From Salminus brasiliensis (Eukaryota > Chordata > Actinopteri > Characiformes > Bryconidae): a stretch of DNA of 64,000 nucleotides. The stretch's first letter is position 1. Each line of letters starts with the position of its first letter. The translations under genes were made by a program, and so were the position numbers. The notes below the pieces were generated by a model. That model did no database searches, was not told the origin of the DNA, and saw only the letters and a list, made by a program, of their open reading frames with translations. The DNA is taken from the NCBI RefSeq assembly GCF_030463535.1, contig NC_132878.1:33916261-33980260 (forward strand). The letters are read 5' to 3'. Shown here in pieces: positions 44,691-56,740 of this stretch.

Positions 44691-45329
44691 TGTTATCTGT
44701 TGCACCACACATCTGTTGCAGTCGTTCTTCACTTGACCACAAACCTTCCAAAAGAATGCTCAGGAAACTGTAGAAATGGTCATCTAAAATAAATCATTAA
44801 AAAATCACACAAGGAAATTACTAGGGGGCTGTAGATGGATGTGTCCTTTGATTAAAGTGGTGCAATTACATACTTTTCACCTTTGCTCAACAGCAAATCA
44901 GATAACTAGATTGCCATAAAACACCACCCCCACCACCGCCAAACTAAATAAGCCCAAGGCGCTATTGAAGCATGTCCAAACTTGCATACACTTATTTGAT
45001 GTTAGACTTCCATATGCTGCCGACTGTAGTAAAGTACAAAACACTGTGGTCAACTTAACATTTGGACACTTTTGGAAGAAACAGCATGGGTGGCTCAGCT
45101 GGAAATGCCTTTGACTGTGATGAAAGTCAATTAGATTGCAGGGGCCGCACTGTTTAGGACTGAACTGCAGTGGCTCTTCATCTCCAGTAGAGGTCTTACA
45201 ATCACTGACATCCAACAAGCCCAAACTTTCTGAAGTCCGAGCTCTCTCTCTTTCTCCCTCATCAGCAGTGCGCTCCTCTGTCTGACACAAGTGGACATGT
45301 GAGCCCTGGGTGAAGTGAAGAGGTGGAGG

Positions 45330-45499
45330 AGGTGGTGATTACAGTGACTGCGTGAGGAGGTGAGGACAGGCTCAATGTTTACAGACCTGAAACCAGTGGA
45401 CAGCGGCACACGGACGCGGGGACTTAAAGTTTTTGGAGGCGGACTTTTTGGGACTGGCCTGGCATCAAAGAACACCAAACGACAGGAGACTTTAATCAG

Positions 45500-45584
<85 letters not shown>

Positions 45585-45711
45585 CTGACTCTGACAAGAA
45601 GAAGGTGAATGAGGAGAAGCTGCTGTGAGTAAGCGGACAGCAGCAGGAGAGCAGCTCTGCGTGATGTTTTGGATGTTTTGAGCATCATCTCAGCTGAAGA
45701 GACTTCTCAAG
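45330..45711 (+). other. scara5: Probable non-coding first exon of scara5
   Basis: The stretch is richer in GC than its surroundings and ends at a strong donor (CTCAAG/GTGGGTG at 45711/45712). No coding start in frame with the scara5 exons is present. It contains a CT-rich run (45500-45590). Position, strand and donor make it a fitting 5' UTR exon for the gene whose start codon is at 56629. The transcription start cannot be placed; no TATA box is evident. Confidence 0.45.
45500..45592. repeat. (CT)n microsatellite in the putative scara5 leader
   Basis: About 90 bases of CT dinucleotides interrupted by two CTGACT units, so a purine tract on the minus strand. Frames through it give long Ser-Leu or Arg-Glu strings, which are artefacts. 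Confidence 0.95.
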
Positions 45712-46658
45712 GTGGGTGTGATGGACTTGCTACTTGGGAATTTGCTCTGGTTTTCAAGACAGTCTGAGTGTTGTTGTTTTTTTCAATGTTGTGTTGCTCC
45801 AGTTATAATCCGCATCTCTTTTGGACGGCTTGTTAATTATGGCTTGTTAACGGTTATCGTGAAATCTGCCGTGGATATACCGAAGTCAGAGAGCTGTAAT
45901 GTAACCATATAACGAAGCATCAAATATGAATCATTTTAGTCATAATAATGCAGGACGTGCAACATTATATTTAATATCCAAAAAGTTTTTTTATTAAAAT
46001 TTTGTGTTCGATCTGAATGGATTTTTTTATTATTTAGTATTTACATGAATTCCAGAATTTCTTAGTATTTGTGTATTAGTGATTTGCCTTTATGACAGTG
46101 TGTTTAATAACACTTGGACTGAAGGGAAGATTGTGCATCCAAGTTTGTGTATTAGCTTCTGATGAGCTGATTGGATCCTCTTGAGAGATTAGAGAAGACA
46201 ATATTTGATGTATTAAAACATGGTCAGACATTTGCTTGCATTTTAATATTTACATCGAAATTCAGCATTTACATTGTCTATATTTCCTATGTTTAAATTC
46301 CCCGTAAATGTCCAGTGTTTTCTTTCAGTGTTGTCCAATCAAGGAACTTTTACAGTGCTCACATTACACTGCTCACTGAAAGAACATGGTATAGGCTCGC
46401 TCCTTTTATAGCTGTCTGTGTTTGATGTCTTCTGTCTCTCCATCACATGCTTGCTCGGGTTATGCAATGCAGGTCATGCGTGAGTTCTACTGAGTGGTGG
46501 GACAAGGGAAGTGTGTCAGTGTGTTAATGTGCTGGCTTGTTGTTTTTTTTTTTTTTGGTTGTTTGTTTAGTTTTGTGCTTTCAGAGGGAGTGTGCACACA
46601 CGCTCACAGAGTGCCACATATACAGACATACAGACAACTGCAGCACACATACAGATGC

Positions 46659-46689
<31 letters not shown>

Positions 46690-48870
46690 TCGTACAGTCC
46701 CTCTACACAATCCCACTCAAGAAGATGCACGCACCAAGAGGCCACTGCTTGCCTTGCACAAATAAACAAACATGCACAGGAAGTGCGAGCCTGTCTTTTT
46801 GCTGCAGCAAACAGAACCAGTAACCCTGCTGTTCTCCTGTAAGGTGACTGGAGAGTAGAAATGGCACATTTCACCACTTTGACTTTTCCAGCACCAATAC
46901 TGAAACCATGAGGATTGGCCAGTGCAGAGACCGATCCTAAAAGCTTTACAATGAGCTTAGATGTAAAGCACCTTGTGCTGCTGACTTGTAATTCACTCGC
47001 CTACTGTCTCACTCATGCATAGCAAAGGTTCAGCTCAAGGGGGTGCTATTTATACTCAGACAGCTTTTGAAATCAGTACTTAATTAGCTTTTCTGTTTTG
47101 TATTTGAAAAAAGTGCTAATGCTGATCATTCTCATTAAAGAAATCTCATTAAAGAAAACTTCCTATCACAGAAATCTGAATTTCTCTTGGTTTAGTGGAA
47201 GAAAGATGTTTGTTGATTAATAATAATTAATTAATTGTTCATTTTAGAGCATACTGTTCACTCTATAGTCCGTACAATCCAAATATGTAAATGAAGGTGC
47301 TAAAACAGCCTGTTGTGAATGTGGAATGTTTCTCTGGTGTACTAATTTACTTATCTCCGCCTATTCAGCCGGCTGCAGTGTAGCCCTGCACGTTTATATT
47401 AAAGTTAGAAGGAGTCTTTCAGCTCCGAGAGCTTCGTGAATGAGTAATTCTAAGAGATTGGAAAGTGCATTGCAGAACAAGTCGTCTTCAAGGAAGACAT
47501 CATGTACATAAAAAATGTAGAAAATAAATAAAAAACATAACAAATTGACTGAGTGTCAAATGCAAAAATTGTAGTCTTACGATCGTCAATCTCCAGTTCA
47601 ATTCTGTGCAACCCTAATTCGAATTGTATCCAGATTAATTTTTGAATTGAGAAGGGGTGCATGCATAGCATACCCCCCCCCCCCATCTCAAACACCTAGT
47701 TTTAATGGTTTCCATGTCAAATGATAAAAATCGCTAAAAAGGTTTAGGTTTTGAGAGATTCTGACTGAATTGAGAAAAGAGAGAGCATTTATTGAGAGTA
47801 TTATTGAAACCAGTATACCACCCTTACATTTAAGATCTTTTAGTTCTACATGGTTTGAGAGTATCCTTACAACTTTCCATAGCAATAATCCTCAGTTGAG
47901 AAGATCTTGCTTACAAACACTTCTGCTTCCAGCTTCAGAAGGGCTTTGTTAATTGGTAATTAGTTAAATAGGGTGTGGTAGAGCAGGAAGGGCACCAAAG
48001 AAACGCAAAGCTAAATGCTACTCTAGGGAGCCACTGCCTTTGAGCATCCCGATTAGTGATAATGCCAAGCGTGTCCTCTCTTTGAAGTGTTTTGGAAGGT
48101 TTTTTCTGGCCTTGGTAGGATCTCATTTTGGCCAGAGACGACGACTGTGGTGTTTTCTTTACCTCTTCACCCTGTAGACAGCTCCTCCACACTTTTTGCC
48201 CAGCACAAAGATCTACGACTGCTCCATTAAAATACACCACAGAACTTCACTGGGCCTGTGCACTTTCTTGGGGTCACACAGGTCAGATGTTCTCCCATAG
48301 CCCCTGTTTCCTAGCACCGTGTATGTATGTGTATTAGTTTGTTAGCATTTCAACCCACCAGTCTCCTAAATGTCACCGCTTACTCACAGCACTTAATGAA
48401 AAAGCCGGTGATAAAGCACTTTTTAATGACTTTAATAAACAGATGCCCCACCCAGCACATCTTTCCTCTTCTGGAAAGGACAGTGCATCAGTCTTATTAA
48501 GGGCCGTTCAAACTGGCGAGTAATCACTGCACTGTTGTCCCATTTGGCCAAGAGCAGCTCTGTCTCCACAGAGATGCTGCCGCTCCCTCGGAATGCATGA
48601 AAAGTGAGCGAGCTCTTGGGATTTATACAGCACTCTTTAATCAAATGCTTTCAAGTGGTACAGGGATAGAATTTCCTAGGCCAGGCAGTTTACCTTCATA
48701 GGTGAGATGTCTTGAAAATGTCACAATAAAGGAAAAGGAAGTAATAGAATATAATTTGTTAACTGGGATCAGATTATCAGAGATCAGAGATCAGATCAGT
48801 AATTTTTTGATCCGCCATCTTTGTAGAATATGTTATTTGACCCATTAGCTGTTGTAGAGCAATGTATTTT
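45712..48870. other. First part of scara5 intron 1
   Basis: No exon recognisable. A (CA)n run lies at 46664-46690 and a C run at 47676-47686. The stretch 48090-48330 is free of obvious repeats and could hold conserved non-coding sequence, which I cannot test here. Confidence 0.4.
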
Positions 48871-50592
48871 ATCCACCATCATCGTAGAGCAGCGTTTTTT
48901 GACCCACCATCGACCCTTGCAGAGTAGTGTTTTTTTTTTTTGACCCAGCATCCTCGTAAAGCAGTGCATTTTGAACCACCTCCCTTGTAGAACAGTGGGT
49001 TTTTTTTTTGTTTAGTTTTTTTATCCACGGTCATTGTAGCAAAATGTTTTTTTATTGACTCATCATTGTTGTTGCAGAGCAATGTTTTTTTGAACCACCA
49101 CTGGCCTAGAGCAGTTTTTTTTTTTTGACCCATTATAGTCATTGTAGAGCAGTTTGTTTGTTTTTGCTTTGGACCCACCGTCATCATAAAGCAGTGTTGT
49201 GTTTTGTTTTTGACCCACCATCATCATAGAGTAGTGTTTTTGTTGGTCCGCGATCATTGTAGAATATGTTTTTTGACCCTTTATAGTCCTTGTAGAGCAG
49301 TATTGTTTTTTTGTTTTTTTTTGTAAAACCACCATCATCATAGAGCAGTGGGGTTTTTTGGTTTTGACCCACCGTCATCACAAAGCTGTGTTTTTTCCCC
49401 CCCCACCTTCATCGTAAAGCAGTGTTTTGTTTAGTTTTTTCACCCACCATCTTCGTACAGCAGTTTTCTGTTTTTCGTCACCCAGTGTTGTTGTTGGGTT
49501 TTTTTTCACCCACTCTAATCATAAAGCAGTGGTTTTTTTTGTTTGTTTGTTTTTGACCCGCCATCATCGTAGAACAGTGTTTTTGGACCCACCATCATCA
49601 TAGGGCAGTGTTGGTTTTTTTTCCACACACTCTCATTATAAAGCAGTGTTTGTTTGTTTTTTTTGTGACCCACCATCATCGTAAAGCAGTGTTTTGTTTT
49701 TGACCCACCGTCATCGTAAAGCAGTGTTTTGTTTTTGACCCACTGTCATCGTAGAGCAGTGTGTTTTGACCCACCCTCATCGTAGGGCAGTGTTGCTGTT
49801 GGTTTTTTTTTCACCCACTCTAATCATAAAGCAGTGCTTTGTTTTTGTTTTTGACCCACCATCATCGTAAAGCAGTGTTTAGGTTTGTTTTGTTTTTGAC
49901 CCACCATCATCATAGAGCAGCGTTGTTGTTTTTTTTTACCCACTGTCATTGTAAAGCTGTGTTGCGTTTGGTTTTTGACCCACCATCACCGTAGAGCAGT
50001 GTTGTTAATTTTTTTTGACCCACCATCACCGTAAAGCAGTGTTGTGTTTTGTTTTGTTTTTGACCCACCGTCATCATAGAGAAGTGTTTTGTTTTGTTTT
50101 TGACCCACCATCATCGTAGAGCAGTGTTGGTTTTTTGACCCACTGTCATCGTAAAGCCATGTTGTGGTTGGTGTGGCACAACAGATAACACCACTACCTG
50201 GCACTGAGCTACCACACCGTGTGGGAGACTGGGGTTCAATTCCCAGTCTGGGTGGCTATGCTGCGCTACACCAATAAGAGTCCTTGGGCCGCCTCTGTAA
50301 TACAAGTAATCCTGTAAGTTGCTCTTGATAAGAGTGTCAGCTAAATGTTGTGTTTGGGTTTTGACCCACCATCATTGTAGAGCAGTGTTGTTGGTTTTTT
50401 TTGACCCACCGTCATCGTAGAGCAGTGTTTTTTTGATCGACCCTCATTGTAGAATAATGTTTTGTGACCCATTGTACCATTATAGTTGTTACAGAGCAGT
50501 GTGTTTTTTTTCCACCGTCATCGTAGAACAGTGTTTTATTGACCCGCTATTGTTGTAGAGAAGTGTTTTTTTTTTGACCCACTGTCATCCAT
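48870..50592. repeat. Minisatellite of T-rich 35-50-base units
   Basis: About 1.7 kb of repeats with core GACCCACCATCATCGTAGAG, then CAGTGTT and a T run of variable length. About 40 units can be traced, with drift at both ends. A SINE sits at 50167-50344. Long minus-strand frames in it (for example 48879-49187 and 49063-49341) translate the repeat and are not genes. Confidence 0.93.
50167..50344 (+). repeat. Type-1 SINE inside the minisatellite
   Basis: A clear copy with GGGGTTCAATTCCCAGTCTG and the tail GATAAGAGTGTCAGC. The flanks share ATGTTGTG (50159-50166 and 50345-50352), a probable target-site duplication. Confidence 0.85.
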
Positions 50593-51660
50593 TGATCTTA
50601 ATTTTCTTAACAAATAGGTGAAACTATCTGGTGGGTTCCAAACATACAGACATTCTAAATTCGTAAGCATTAATATGCAGTTTATATTTGGAAGCTCTAA
50701 CAGCAGGTTATTCCTGAATGTGTATAAAGGCAGACTGCCTGGCTTGGCTTGATTTTATACACATGTGGCAATGGGACTGAATGAAATGCAAAGAATTCAG
50801 TAATTAAGATGTTTTTCCCAATACTTTTGTCTATTTAGTGTACCTTTTGTGTACATTCTGGATTTAAGGACTGCCATTTAGTTCATAAACGCAATGTGCT
50901 AAACAAAACTCCTTATCACAGAGTTCAACCTAAAAAAATGACAATTGAAATGGTCAAATGAAGTTTAATGAAGCTGCTTTACAGTTGAGGGTTTTTTGTT
51001 TCACCTGTCTAACAATAAAAAAGCCATTGCTGTAATATGACTAGGTTAAAAAAAATCCCATTGCATTCCGGCATAGGCCTCCATCAAAAAGAGTTACTCT
51101 TCTACTCTGTGTGTAGAATGTAAAGGTGACATTTACAGGGGCCAGAAGAGAAAGGAATCATGGCTTCTGTTCTGTTTCTTCCCAGGTGGCTTTTTAAAAG
51201 TACCCACTGGCCAGACGCCCTATTTGTTTAAGGTGTTACAAACAGCTTAGTCTAGTTGACCTAATGTTACAGTTTCATCAAACTGGACCAGTTACCCAGA
51301 GAAATTGCTTGTTTCAACCTTGATAGTGGAAGTCAAGGCTAATTTGCTCCTTAAGTTCTGTGTTTAATCCCTGCTTTTTGGAGCGTGACTCTCGCTGGCC
51401 TGCAATGTGTGTACTGACAGTGGGAGAGCGATGAACGCAGTACACAGCAGCCTGTAGGGCAGTGGCTGTGAGGGGGAACAGGACACTCTTTATTGGAGTG
51501 CCGGAATGTGGGGAGCTTCAGCTCACTGACAGCTGCTCTGCTTAACCTCTCTCTCTGTTTTTGTTGTGTCTCTCTGATGTATGGCACTAGATGGCAGTAC
51601 TGCTGGAGAGTAGTACAGTAGCAGCATTCCTGCGCTGTGCTGTCATAACAGAGCTGCATG
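50593..51660. other. scara5 intron 1, part without recognisable features
   Basis: A MITE-like end (TTTTGTCTATTTAGTGTACC) at 50827. The stretch 51350-51660 is GC-richer and repeat-free and may be conserved non-coding sequence; no exon is supported. Confidence 0.35.
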
Positions 51661-51665
51661 CTTTG

Positions 51666-51666
<1 letters not shown>

Positions 51667-51703
<37 letters not shown>
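51667..51703. repeat. (CA)n microsatellite
   Basis: About 36 bases of CA dinucleotides. Confidence 0.95.
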
Positions 51704-51705
<2 letters not shown>

Positions 51706-51729
51706 GCCATCAAACTTAAAAATCTTGTT

Positions 51730-52480
51730 ATTAATAGTAAACACTACTAAAAATAATATTATTACTATTAGTAATAATATTACTACTACTACTAATTTTT
51801 GTTAATACATATTGTACATCCATTATCACTACTTGTACCACTTCTTGTACAACTTCTACTACTAGTAGTAGTAATAGTAGTACTAGAACTACTATAAACT
51901 TTTTTTTTCTAACTATAAACTCTTACCACTACATATTGTACAACCACTATCACTACATGTACTATTTGTATTATACCTAGTACCAGTACTCCTATTAATA
52001 TTATTATTACTACTACATGTACTGCTTATATTAGCACTAGTACTATTGCTACTACTTCTACTACTATAAGTACTAATACTGCTATTAATACCACTTTTAC
52101 TTTTACTTGTACTACTACTACTCGTGCAACTATTTCTTTTATACTAGTACAACTACTAAACTACTAATAGTACTAATACCTCTCTTAATATTATATACTA
52201 CTACTATTATTTTATTACTACTGCTACTACAACAACTACTACGACTACTACTACTTGTCCAACTACTAGTACCTCTAGTACTACCGCTTCTACTACTGCT
52301 ACTACTTTTACTACCAATACTACTACTAGTATTACTACTAGTAATTCTACTACTACCTCTTGTACTACTGTTATTAGTACTACTATACACTATATACTAT
52401 ACTACTACTACTGCTGCTACTACTATTACTACTACTACTACTACTATTTTTACTACTACTACTACTACTACTACTAAATA
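51730..52480. repeat. Degenerate (TAC)n triplet array
   Basis: About 750 bases built almost only from ACT/ATT/AGT-type triplets, purest at 52405-52478. The plus-strand frame at 52107-52481 and the minus frame at 52139-52390 are long only because the array lacks stops in some frames. Confidence 0.92.
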
Positions 52481-52484
52481 GAAA

Positions 52485-54640
52485 GCAAAGCACATTGTAG
52501 AGTGATACTCTTGCCATTGGGTCAACTGTAGCATGTCACTGTGACCTGCAGGCCTGCATGTATGTTCTGTTCAAAACAACCCCTTAGACCAAACATTCTC
52601 ATAGCAAAAGCCACTCACACCCTGCCACAAAATTGCTCTCTGAAAGCCACTATTTTATTGGATCATTGAAAGCAGTTTTGAGTGTTGTTCATCATGTTGT
52701 TTTGGGTTTTTAAAGCCAGTGGACATGATTCATGTCCAATCACTGGATCCAAAACACATGGCAATGAATCATGAAAATCGCAACTAGCCTTATTTAGAGT
52801 ATTGTGTTGCTTTGCAAAACGTGTGCACTGGTAATGTAACAGCACACAGTGCCAAATGTTTACAAGTCTGATTGCAATTATGCTACTGATTTGAGGGATG
52901 TCATGTGGGTAGGCTGGCAGCGGTGAGCATTTTCAAGAAGGCTATGTCACTTTAGCCTGAACATTTGGACGAGAGCTGCGTCGAAGGGAAGTGTCTTAAT
53001 GTGTGTCTGACGCCAAAGAGCTGAAGGCAGACTGTTATGAGACTCGGTGCGCCAGTTCTTGAGTGGCTTTTGGAAGTTGAAAGTCTGAAGTGGAAAGCCT
53101 CATTAACTTGAAACACAGTTATGATTTAACTCTTTACAGGGCTCTTGTAACTGGAATTTACCAAACATTTACGTTTACTAAAACATTCTTGCCCAGTCCT
53201 TGTTGTACAGTTACAGAGAAGACTTTTTACATTAGGCAGTTGGTTGGAAATTGACTGGAAAGTTGAATCACCTGAGTAGGTTTGAGTTCTGCTCAAAGAC
53301 TTCAAATGTATTTCTCCAATATGTTCATGTATTTTTTTACTGCAGTGTATTCTAATTCTAATTGATGACATGAATGTGCTTTATCTGCGCTCTTCCTATC
53401 AGACTATTCAGAGGAAGAAAACATCAGCTTTCACCATCCATGCCCTTAATCTTTTAAGATTCATTTTGAGATACTAGATAGAATAAGTAGATATATTTCA
53501 GATGTGATACAAACGTGATTATGGATGAGCACTCTCAAAGATAAAGCTGCTAAAAATAGTTCTTTGGATGCTAAAGAAGAACCACATTTGGTTCCCTAAA
53601 GACATTTTGGTGGTATCATAATATATTATTTGTATTAAAAGTCTTCTAGGGTATTAAAAAGGTTCTACTACAGAGTCACTCCAGAGAACCCTGTTTTCCT
53701 CAGGCACTGAATGGTAGATCGTGTTATTAGTTATTAGTTATAGTTATTAGTTTGGTTATTTGTTACGTAATTCAAAATAACGAGGAGAAAAAGGATAAGA
53801 AACATATACAAAGTAAATGACATGATGTGGAGTTGAATTTCATGAGGTTCCATGTGGTTCTATTATGCGAAGTACATTAATACTGAACAGTTGAAACATG
53901 GTTTCAGTGATCTGCCATACACAAATACATTAGGCTTATGTTTTTTATTTGTATTGGGTCAACTCATCTTGTCTAACTTTAGTTTATGTGTGTGATCATG
54001 TGTGTTATGAGCGTTTTACAGTGGCTTTAAACCCATTAGAACTGGGTGTATCTGGGCGTAGGCATACTGTATATTTCATACAGTGGAATCAATGGTTTTG
54101 GTTTTGATTGGCAGAGCTTTTTCCTGTGCTTGTGTAGAGAGGAGGGTCAACGAAGATATTCTTTGAGCTCATTCATTAATTTTGACCTACAAAGCACTCA
54201 CAAAACATTTCTTACACTCTTTGTTGATTATTTTTGGGAAGCTCTGAATATGCCTGTTCTGCTGAATGTCGCTGTTGTGATCAAAATCCTAATTAACAAG
54301 TAAATACAGATCACAAGAACTGTATACACAAAGGCCAAGATATGCCCATGGTTATTTACAATAGATACCGTATTGGTTGACAATAATTAATTATTGTCAT
54401 ATACTAATAATAAATAAGTGATTATAATTACCTCATTGATCATTATTATTGGGTGTGTAATAAAGATGGGTAATAAAGATGGTCAGTGGTACATTTACAT
54501 AAAAAGAAAATATGTAGTAAATAATTAAGCTCAGAATAGAAGTGTTTCACACTTTTTTCAGTGAAGAAATATGGCTATGCCCTTAGTATACAGCCAATAT
54601 ACTAAGTTGTCCCTCCATATACAGACAAGTTGTAATGGTT
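52485..54640. other. scara5 intron 1, mostly unique sequence
   Basis: No exon is supported. A MITE relic with GGTTCC/GAACC-type ends lies around 53560-53695. Confidence 0.4.
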
Positions 54641-54649
54641 TTTATTTTG

Positions 54650-55600
54650 AACCCGTTCATTCTGGCCATTGTTCAGTCCAGAAGAACAATGTCCTGAAAA
54701 TAAGTAAGCCAGAGAAGATTGGTAGGAATGGAGAGCTCAAACAACATTTTTAATTTTGTCTTTTTGGCTGCTTTCAGGCCGGCAAGAAGCCCTTTTTTGA
54801 TGCATAGAGAATAATTCTGCAGAGTAATCAAGTAAGAAGTTAGTCCAAGGTTCTTTGTGTATAGATATTCCCAAAATATTAGAAAGAGTATCTTGAACAT
54901 GGGACCAAAAAGCACCCACAATATGATCTCAGTCTAGAAAAAGAAAAAAGAAATACCAGGCAAAATGTACTCTTCTTTCAGACCCTTCTCATTGAAAATA
55001 TCCTCCAAGATGTGTAAACCTTGGTTAGACCAAGCCTTGTATACAAACGTTTTTTTGATTGAGGTTCTCTACTGTATTTAGGCATTCTACTAGTGTAGAT
55101 GAAAGGGTCTCCCATAATTGTTTCTTTCTCTTTCCAGATTCTAAATTAGTGGGTGACTATAGAAGCAAATGTTTTAAGAGGTTTCTTAGGAACCCCTACT
55201 GGAGTCTAACAGGAAGAACCATGTTGGTTGTTCCATATAAATGTTTTAGTTAGGTTCCTTAAAATATCTATTAGGGGGTGCTGCAGGGAGCATTGAAAAA
55301 AAGAAAATGTATTCTAGGCAAAACTTTATTTTTTATTTTGATTGTAGCTGTCCTACCATGCAGAGCTAGACACAGTGGGTGCCACCTACTGAGATAATTT
55401 AAGATCTTGCTTAAAACAGAAACAACAAGTTTCTTGTTGTTTGTGATAATGTTGGAAAAAATGCCCAGGAAGGTAAAATGTTTGGTTATTGGAATTTGGA
55501 AGGGAATAGTGTCAATACCTGTATTTGCACTCTTGTTCAAAGTTAGCAATAAGAATCTATTCATATTATAATAGAATCTATTCTATTGATATTCTATATC
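54650..55600 (-). mobile_element. Decayed L1-like LINE fragment
   Basis: The minus-strand frame 55271-55564 resembles the post-RT region of fish L1/Tx1-like elements (FTFLGIFSN, then ILNYLSRWHPLCLALHGRTA and IKNKVLPRIHFLF). A further frame at 54673-54921 is the downstream part of the same element. Frames are interrupted and both ends are missing. It lies antisense in scara5 intron 1. Confidence 0.75.
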
Positions 55601-55854
55601 AATTTACTTTTATAGGCAGAAAGCTTGCAAAATCTCTCAAATGGTTTTAAACACTCAGAAGTAAAGTCAGTAATATTTGATATACAGTGCAGGTGAGATT
55701 GTATGAGGTGTACTCATACATGTGATGGGAGATTAATTAGATTAACCACACTCCCTGTGTCAGTGGTTCTAAAGATAAATTAAATAAATATGGTGACAAA
55801 AGGCACCTTTGACATGTACCTCTGCCAAATGTAAATGATGGGGAGATCCTGGAT

Positions 55855-56621
55855 ATTTCTGAATGTTCCTGTCCTGCATCAGATCCTGAATGAAATTTCT
55901 GAATGTTTCTGTCCTGCTTTAGACCCTAATTTTACAGTCCTGCTTCAGCTCCTGAACAGCAGTTCTGTCCTGCTTGCACTGCTGGATAACTATTCTGAAT
56001 GTTTCTGTCCTGGTTTAGGTGTTAAATTAGAGCTCTACATGTTTCTGTTCATCTTTAGACCATGATTTTAATTGTACAGTCCTAAATGATTCTGTCCTGA
56101 TTCAGCTCCTGAACAGCAGTCCTAAATGATTCTGTCCTGATTCAGCTCCTGAATGAGAGTCCTAAATGATTCTGTCTTGATTCAGGTCCTGAACAGCAGT
56201 CCTAAATGATTCTGTCCTGATTCAGCTCCTGAATGAGGGTCCTAAATGATTCTGTCCTGATTCAGCTCCTGAATGTCTGTTCTGACTGTTACTGTCCTGA
56301 TTCAGGTCCTGAACAGCAGTTCTGATTTTTTTTGTCCTGGTTCAGGTCCTGAATGACTGCTCTGACTGTTACTGTCCTGATTCAGGTCCTGAACAGCAGT
56401 TCTGAATGTTTGTGTCCTGATTCAGGTCCTGAATGACTATTCTGACTGTTACTGTCCTGATTCAGGTCCTGAACAGCAGTTCTGATTGTTTGTTTTTTTG
56501 TCCTGATTCAGGTCCTGAATGACTGTTCTGACTGTCACTGTCCTGATTCAGGTCCTGAATGACTGTTCTGACTGTTACTGTCCTGATTCAGGTCCTGAAT
56601 AACAGTTCTGCTCTGCTTTAG
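55855..56621. repeat. Minisatellite reaching the scara5 exon 2 acceptor
   Basis: About 19 units of roughly 40 bases, most regular at 56065-56600. The core is TCCTGATTCAGGTCCTGAA. The last unit, with CTGCTTTAG instead of CTGATTCAG, forms the splice acceptor of the exon, whose first bases GTCCTGAATG continue the repeat. Confidence 0.93.
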
Positions 56622-56740
56622 GTCCTGAATGGAGAACAAGGCAATGTACCTGAGCACCTACGAGGAGCGGGACAACGGCTCTTTCTATGAGGAGGGCTAT
56701 GATGGCCGGAACCTATCCAAACTCAACCTCTGTGAGGAAG
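56622..56740 (+). CDS. scara5: scara5 start-codon exon
   Basis: Acceptor CTCTGCTTTAG at 56611-56621, seven leader bases, ATG at 56629-56631 and 37 codons plus one base up to the donor GTAATA at 56741. The leader GTCCTGA and the start ATG lie in sequence shared with the tandem array upstream. Confidence 0.92.

Noticed and set aside
45131-45688. 185-codon minus-strand frame with an Arg-Glu repeat
   Set aside because: It runs through the CT microsatellite opposite the presumed scara5 leader and has no family resemblance.
48879-50204. Several minus-strand frames with repeated DDGGSK peptides
   Set aside because: They are translations of the minisatellite units, without splice or start context and in changing frames.
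52107-52481. 124-codon Leu-rich plus-strand frame
   Set aside because: Product of the TAC triplet array; no stops occur because of composition.
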